Assembly: GCA_947044405.1 (NCBI GenBank)
Contig: CAMRHE010000077.1
Coordinates: 5,237,501-5,301,500, forward strand
Origin: Leptodactylus fallax
Lineage: Eukaryota; Chordata; Amphibia; Anura; Leptodactylidae
Direction of reading: 5' to 3'
DNA: 64,000 nucleotides
Part shown: positions 57,724 through 64,000 of the stretch, in pieces
Numbering within the stretch: position 1 is the first letter of the stretch
How the letters are laid out: every line of letters starts with the position of its first letter
The notes under the pieces: model-generated
Told to the model about the DNA's origin: nothing
The model's input: the letters and a program-made list of their open reading frames with translations, nothing else
Database searches by the model: none
Translations under genes and position numbers: made by a program

Positions 57724-57978
57724 ACGGTGGCTCAGTGGTTAGCACTGCAGCCTTGCAACACTGGAGTCCTGGGTTCAAATCCTGCCAGGAGTTTGTATGT
57801 TCTCTCTGTGTTTGCGTGGGTGTACTCCAGATACTCCAGTTTCCTTCCACACTCCAAAGACATACTGATAGGGAATATAGATTGTGAGCCCTATATGGGA
57901 CAGTGACCACAATGTCTGTAAAGCACTGCGGAATATGATGGCGCTACACCAGTGAGCATAATAATAATAATAATAATA
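57724..57978 (+). mobile_element. tRNA-derived SINE, full length
   Basis: Best copy of the family. It has an A box TGGCTCAGTGG (57728-57738) and a B box GGTTCAAATCC (57772-57782), the internal RNA polymerase III promoter of tRNA-derived SINEs. The body contains GGAGTTTGTATGTTCTC, GACATACTGATAGGGAA and GTGAGCCCTATATGGGACAG. The 3' part GGAATATGATGGCGCTA is followed by a tail of AAT units. Mobility depends on LINE proteins supplied elsewhere. Confidence 0.88.
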
Positions 57979-59217
57979 CACAACAACAAGAAATATAATA
58001 TTCCCCACAGGCTTATTATTGGAATACACATGCTTACTAAACTGAAAGGTTCAGGTGATAAGACTATACCTTACACTGATTAGATATGCCCTATTAGATG
58101 AAAAAAAGAAAAGCAGTGGCAAACAACCATGGTGGCCCCCGATAAAGTAGAGTAATACGCCATGCAAACCAGAAATGTACTCCAGCCACTGCTTTTCATT
58201 ACTGCCCTTGTATCAGCCCCTTTGTTAGGTGTATTTATTTGTGGTCTGTTTATTTTACATATATGTATTAAAAGTTATTTTAGATTTGCTTTGGTAGATT
58301 TATTCTATGATTGTTATCAGTTTTTATATCTGCTATGTATTGAACAAGATATATGGGTTAACAGAAGAACCCATATTTTTGAGCCTATTGTTTCAAAACT
58401 GATGCCAATGACCGGCTCGGAGGAAGCCTAAGGCTAGCGTGGCTCTTTTACAGCCATCACCAGTCCTGACAGCCTTAATAAACTGCAGTGTATGGCCCTA
58501 GCTTTACATTAGATAACTGCAGCACCGTCTGTATGAACAGTCTTCCGAATTTTAATATCCTTATATTATTTATGTTATATCTATATAGAGCACAAAGATT
58601 ATTTATTTAGTTAAAAGACTGAAAGACTTCATTATCTCTCTTATTGCATTCAATAGTGTGAGACTTCTTAAGTTTCAGTCAGCAGAGACAAGGTTAATGC
58701 AGATCAAAATATAAGTCTGCTTTCCTTCACAGCTTTGGCACAATGTGCACCAGAGCCCTATGAAACAGCAAACAGATAAAAATAGCAAAGTTATATAAAA
58801 CCTAATGTTGTTCTTTAGCTTTAATAATGGCCAGAAGACAGAATACATTCTGCAGTGGCGGATAATAAAGGGTTAATAGCAATGATGGAAACTTATGTCT
58901 GCAGTCAGCACCATGGAGAGATCCTGCAATAAATGAGACACAAGGAAGGCATTTCTATGATATCTTATGCATAGTTATTTTTATTTTATGTATAGTATGT
59001 TTGCATTACTATTACAACTACGATCTATCTAATCCGGCATATTTGTGAAAGTATATCCATTAATAAAAGCTTGTGTCATATGAATAGCATAATAATCGAT
59101 AGATTTTAGGATTACTTCTATCAAACAGTATTGTTATTATGTATCACTTTTATTTTATGACACCTTCCAATGTAATACATGACTTAAAGGGACCAAAGGA
59201 AACAAAACAAAAATGCT
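57979..59217. other. No gene seen
   Basis: Non-coding. The 89-codon frame at 58162-58431 includes a hydrophobic stretch but has no splice or promoter context and no recognised family. Confidence 0.4.
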
Positions 59218-59413
59218 GATGCTAGGTTCACACCTAGTGTTTCCGTTCTTCGGGTCTACTTGAGTCTATAGACTATAATGGGGTCCACCAGGTTTCTGCC
59301 CAGTTTCCGGCTGAAATCAGCAAAGAGAAAAGTCCTGCTTGCATTCCGCATATTTTAAGCAGAATGGGGGATGGAGTCCCCGAATGGTCATCCAGCATTA
59401 GTGTGACTGCAGC
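59218..59413. mobile_element. Probable MITE beside the large palindrome
   Basis: The left end GCTAGGTTCACACCTAGTG is loosely inverted in TTAGTGTGACTGCAGCCT at the right. Non-coding, similar in style to 45038-45283. Confidence 0.45.
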
Positions 59414-59417
59414 CTAA

Positions 59418-59842
59418 CTGAGGGTGGGTTCACACCTGCGTTCCAGTCCGTCCGTTGCCAATCCGAGTGAAAATCTCGGCGAACGGGATTGGCATCGGAT
59501 ACAGACCGGTCAGCGACGCATTGGTTAAAAACCCATTCATTTGAATGGGTTTTTAAAGCAATGTGAGGGTGTCCGATTGCACCCTCTGTGCTGCGAATCC
59601 TTTTTTTTCCTCGGAAACAAAGTCGGACACGCAGGACTTCGTGTCCGAGGAAAAAAAATGGCTTCGCAGCGCAGAGGGTGCAATCGGACACCCTCGCATT
59701 GCTTTAAAAACCCATTCAAATGAATGGGTTTTTAACCAATGCGTCGCTGACCGATCTGTATCCGATGCCAATCCCGTTCGCCGAGATTTTCACTCGGATT
59801 GGCAACGGACGGACTTGAACGCAGGTGTGAACCCACCCTTAG
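59418..59842. mobile_element. 425-bp nearly perfect palindromic element
   Basis: The two arms of about 212 bp are inverted copies with only five differences in the first 180 positions by my count and a short, slightly diverged centre near 59608-59651. The ends read CTGAGGGTGGGTTCACACCT and, complemented, CTAAGGGTGGGTTCACACCT. CTAA flanks both sides (59414-59417 and 59843-59846), a likely 4-bp target duplication. No protein is encoded; the mirrored reading frames on both strands are a consequence of the palindrome. Confidence 0.88.
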
Positions 59843-59846
59843 CTAA

Positions 59847-61433
59847 TCTTCTGCAGCTCCAGCCCTGCCATTCTGGTGCTCCCCACTGGTCTATGGGCAC
59901 ATTCATTAACACCAGTGTTTTACACATTATGTTAGTCTGTTCTCTTAGTAACTAGCATGATCCGTGCACCAGATACTGAAACCTACTGCAGCAAGAGGTT
60001 GGAGTAGATTTCAGGTATTACTTACTCCAGTATGGCACAAAACCATTGAACACCATAACTGGCTGCAGTGGTCATAGGGAACCAAGTAAACAAAAACTGG
60101 CAGGGTGCACCAGAGTTGTAGGGCTGGATAGGAGGGGGGTCAAATGGGTGAATATTGGTTTCTTTTGATATTTATTATAGCCCTTGCATTTGGCCACATT
60201 TTGGATATCTCAGAAAAACGCCTTTAAAAATCAAAACAGTGCCGCTTGATATCCATAGAATAACTGGAAAAATAAAGCAGCAGAACAAAGGAATTAAAAG
60301 AGATAGGTACTATATGTGGGTAGTGGGCAAGGAACTGCTGCCTTGTCAAGGGAAAGTATAAAATGAACTTCAATAAATTGAATAGTCATTAGTCCTTAAT
60401 AATATAGTGTTGAAGGTATATAGGTGCTGGCTATGGGCATACAAACAACACCATTCATAATCACTATCCATACTGATGAGTAACCTGGTTATACTAGTCT
60501 GGAAAGCCGCAATGAGGCACATGATAGGAGCTGTGCTCTAATATGCCAGGACTGCTATGGATTTCTGAGGAGTTTGAGGATGAGGATATTTGTGATACAA
60601 AGCGCTGACACTGAAGATGAGGACACGGGACTCATCAGCATGGATAGTGATCAAGAAATCAAAGAGTGGTAAACACACGCATGTTCCTTTTATGCCTATA
60701 GTTCCAGGGTTAAACCAACACATATACACCATTGAGACTATATTATTGAGGAATTGTAATTTTCAGTTCTTTGCAGCTCTGGAATTTGTATAATTTTAAG
60801 TGACTATTTTGCCTGAATCGGAAGGACCAGACTCCATATTGGTAGCTGTAACTCGGTAGTAGACTATACTTTAATTGTTTTTAATAGACAGGTTACAAAA
60901 CTGTCAGAAGGACAGAAGAGAAGAGTTTTTGCACTTTCAGGAACGGAGGGTTGGAGAGTGGCAGGAGAAACAAAATTATAGAAAAGAGCGATCAAAATAA
61001 ATCTTGGATATGACAGTGATAGGAAGTGATTAGGAGAAGATCACAACCAGAGAAGTTGCATGGGATAAATGTTAGTGAGGAAGTGGAGGAAAGAAGCATC
61101 TTTAACATAGCTTTGTGGATTAGGGTTAAAATATTGTCATTTTATTATAAACAGGAAATGACATAAAGTGGCATTAGATGATCCAAGAGAGTTTAGGTCA
61201 AAATGGTGGAGCTAAACAAAGTTAAAGATTGTGGGACTCCATTACTTAACTGGCCGAACCATGTATTAGTAGATGACTATAGGGGACATTTTTATGGGCA
61301 GTTGTAAATAAAGGAAAGGCATTGTAAAATGAAAAGTTATACACCTATGCTAACAAAGGTGCTTTAGAAAAAAGGCTTTAATTTGCATGGCAGTATCAGA
61401 ATTAGACCACGCTGAGTCTGCTTTATCGAACAG
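59847..61433. other. No gene seen
   Basis: Non-coding sequence. I see nothing that supports a gene or a bounded repeat. Confidence 0.4.
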
Positions 61434-61760
61434 ATGGACCTAGGTGTGTCAGTCGAGAAACATCAGAGAGCAAACGTCTTGCAAACATTGCTGGAAGAAC
61501 ACAAGCTGGTGGTGGCAAAGTTATGGTCTGTGCAATTTTTTCATGGCATTCTGTGGGCCCAGGCAACCATGTGGAAGGCACTCTCAACTGATTTTGGTAT
61601 GAATCCAACCTTGCAGATCATGTACACCTATATATGCGGTCTTCCCTGGAGCAGATGGAATCTTCCAGCAAGACAATGTGACATTGCATTGCTAGAAATG
61701 TCCAACCAAGACTTCCAAGTACTTCCTTGCCCCCCTAATACATATGCATATATTGAATAA
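61434..61760 (+). mobile_element. Tc1/mariner-like transposase relic
   Basis: In one frame GGGKVMV is readable near 61510, corresponding to the glycine-rich box of Tc1-like transposases. About 150 bp further, IFQQDN appears near 61660, corresponding to the second catalytic aspartate. Frames shift between and after these, and no terminal repeats were found. A fourth transposase lineage in the window, long inactive. Confidence 0.6.
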
Positions 61761-62240
61761 TAGAACACTGTAAGATTTTTTTAGATCACCATATAAGCAC
61801 TGCAACCATTTTATTAGATATTTTTAGGGCACGGATTGTTTTTTGAACAGTTTTGTATTCCATTGTTAAGCTTTGTGCCTATAGTTGTAAGAGAAGTGCA
61901 TTACAAGTTCAGAATATGGTGTTCTATCAAGTGGAAACAATTCATCAAAAGAATTTACACCTTATAGTTTGACATCATAACAAGTGATCAATGACTTTTA
62001 AAGAAAACGGAGACTTTTTCATACTTACTAATTGTAAAATTAAATGAAGCAAAAAGAGCAATTGCAAGATACTAAGAATATCTCTTATAGTGCTGAGTAG
62101 ACAGCTTTGTGCTGTCACTTCAGAGCACAGTGTGTAGCCAGCAAAATGAACAAAGACAGAACATGTCATTTTTTTCGACTAACCTGTAAGATGGTTCATT
62201 CTCTTTTTTTTTTTCTTTTCTTTTTTTTTTAAAGACGGCC
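61761..62240. other. No gene seen
   Basis: AT-rich non-coding sequence ending in an interrupted T-run (62203-62230). Confidence 0.4.
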
Positions 62241-62520
62241 ATCATTTGAATACAGCCTAAGGTTACATTCAGTGAAAACTGGCTGTGGGACGTCTTGTTT
62301 TTTAAAGGACATCACACAGCAGCTTTAATTTCACAGTCAGTGAATTGGGGCTATTCTCATGACTATTATTTTGACAGTCCGTGGTCACGGACCATCAAAA
62401 TATAGGTTATATCTTAATTGTGGCTGTTTTCACAGATCCCTCCTTACACAGAAATATATGGGGGATCTGTGAAAACGGCAGCCCCTCAGGTGCAAGACGG
62501 CCATGGAAATATACTCTAAA
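62241..62520. repeat. Hairpin-rich repeat fragment
   Basis: GGCTGTTTTCACAGATCCC and its complement GGGATCTGTGAAAACGGC form a stem of about 20 bp (62424-62485). GTCCGTGGTCACGGACC forms a second small hairpin at 62377. CCTAAGGTTACATTCAGTG may be the left end of a MITE. The right boundary is not clear. Confidence 0.5.
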
Positions 62521-63565
62521 TACCAAAAAAAAAAGTCAAAAATCTGTGACCATCAGAAAATGGACTCTGCATAGACACCTGAAACCAATGTGCACAACAA
62601 GGCTGACAGGGGAATGACCAGCTTAACGTGTTTCTTGTGATTTGAGAGATTATTGTTTTTTAGAAGGATGCACTGAGTAATTTTGATCCCTATGTATTGC
62701 TACCTAGCTCAAGTATTCCCTTGACAATGCCAGTGGTGAAATGCGCGTTGGGCGTGTATTCCTCCATTGTCTGTATGATTATTGTTTATTGATTTACCTT
62801 CCCCATTATGTATACACTATTACTAATACTAGCTGTAATATACTGCATATATAATGTAGATTTAGTGACACTGGTAGGTGGCTATGGGAACTAGAAAGTA
62901 TCTCATTTGGAGCAGATAGCCCTTTATATGTACACCATATGATTACAGAATCACTCAGGTTGAATTGAGTATATTTTGGGGGGTGCTTTACCTTCTGTCT
63001 GTTGTGTGATGAATATACATTGATATATTTTATGAAGCTTTAGTAAAGATGTATAAAATATGTTTTATTGCGTTTATTTGCTTATTGGGGTTGGCTACAT
63101 GCCTGCCACACAAGAGATACTAAAAATAGGTGTGATAAGCCCTTTACACGATAGGTTGGCTACCTCAAGTATTGTAGCATATAACCCTTAAACTATATAT
63201 CCAGTGTACCTATAAATTTAATACTAGTAACAAAGTAGATGCGGTTGGTTTATAGTTTTTCATCCATTTTTTATAGGAGATGTCAAGGCTGCTGTGTTGG
63301 AGTGTTATGATGTAAGTTTCACAAGAATGTGAACTAGACCTCTATATACATGAGTAGTCTGGATCTTGTGACCTGCAGTCCATCTTGAGATGGATGTAAC
63401 AGTGATTTCAGAGTGAAAGTCAGTTTAGCAGAGAGAGGGGAGTAGGAAAATAGCCTGATGTTGCCAAATGAAGTATTTCTCTCTTTTAAGATATAATACA
63501 AAGTTTCTTAAAATTGCCCCTACTATTAATTTAAAGTTAAAGTTTGTTGAAACAACAGTGATTAT
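62521..63565. other. No gene; possible unclassified repeat
   Basis: 62725-62755 contains CAGTGGTGAAATGCGCGTTG, a phrase type that recurs in dispersed frog retroelements. The rest to 63080 is AT-rich. No coding evidence. Confidence 0.3.
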
Positions 63566-63569
63566 TTAA

Positions 63570-63882
63570 AGAAAACCTTTCACCTTCTCCACCGACTCTC
63601 AGTCCTCTGATTCCAGTAGAGTTGGAATTTTTTCTCTAGCCCCTACCATTCCTGAGCAACAGGTGGCACTCGATATGCTAATTAGGCTGTTTACTGTCAG
63701 ATGGGTGGTACTATATTGTCTGCTCCAGCTCAGGACTGCTTAGCTGGCAATATGTCTAATTAACATATTTGGCGCTGAAACTCACAGTACCAATTGCTCA
63801 GGGACAGTGAGGGTTTTCCAACTGTGCTGAAATCAGCTCCTAATAAAGGGTGCAAAAAATTGGAAATGGTGAAAGATCCTCT
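63570..63882. mobile_element. TTAA-flanked non-autonomous element (313 bp)
   Basis: TTAA occurs at 63566-63569 and 63883-63886. The ends AGAAAACCTTTCACC and, complemented, AGAGGATCTTTCACC agree at 12 of 15 positions. Further inverted pairs inside (TGAGCAACAGGTGGCAC, TACCAATTGCTCAGGGA) indicate a foldback. Non-coding. Confidence 0.7.
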
Positions 63883-63962
63883 TTAAGTACTATTTTAATA
63901 CTTTTTTAAAGGCAGTCTACTACCACCACAATCTCTTATAAACCAATTATATGCTGTTGTAG

Positions 63963-64000
63963 CAGGGGCGTACCTATAAGGGGTGCAGCGGTAGCAGTTG
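63963..64000. mobile_element. GGCGTAACT-type MITE, cut by window end
   Basis: CAGGGGCGTACCTATAAGG is the left end of the group seen at 12375 and 52864. The remainder lies beyond the window. Confidence 0.5.

Noticed and set aside
59398..59955. Overlapping reading frames on both strands with near-identical sequence
   Set aside because: They are mirror readings of the 425-bp palindrome.

Overview
The window looks like vertebrate, most likely anuran amphibian (frog or toad), intergenic or intronic DNA. It contains no prokaryotic gene organisation and no complete host gene. The anuran call is inference. It rests on the combination of several Tc1-like transposons, a DIRS-type tyrosine-recombinase retrotransposon, a tRNA-derived SINE, and many palindromic elements with ends such as GGTTCACACCTGCG or TTAA-AGGGG. 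I know this mixture from frog genomes, but no database search was possible.

Three full-length Tc1/mariner elements carry uninterrupted transposase genes: 9594-11157 (minus strand, DD35E spacing), 21751-23346 (plus, DD34E) and 34334-35964 (plus, DD34E). The third has 216-bp inverted repeats that differ at only two positions, so it is the youngest insertion here. Each element carries its own transposase, which binds its terminal repeats and cuts and pastes at TA sites. Fragments of about four further Tc1-like lineages lie near 14.4, 28.9, 29.5 and 61.4 kb.

A 4.9-kb DIRS-like retrotransposon fills 36346-41224 on the minus strand. Its gag, reverse transcriptase/RNase H and tyrosine recombinase regions are recognisable but broken by stops and frameshifts. 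Its inverted terminal repeats and 82-bp internal complementary region are well preserved and match the expected circle junction. An L1-like LINE 3' end lies at 30697-31250, and five copies of one tRNA-derived SINE are scattered through the window.

Most of the rest is a mosaic of short non-autonomous elements. These include foldbacks flanked by TTAA (piggyBac-like by inference), one hAT-like element with an exact 8-bp target duplication (28229-28858), a nearly perfect 425-bp palindrome (59418-59842), several copies of two palindromic families, and microsatellite or minisatellite tracts. Several insertions are nested. The only host-gene candidate is a possible terminal coding exon at 45978-46230 on the plus strand, which is unconfirmed.
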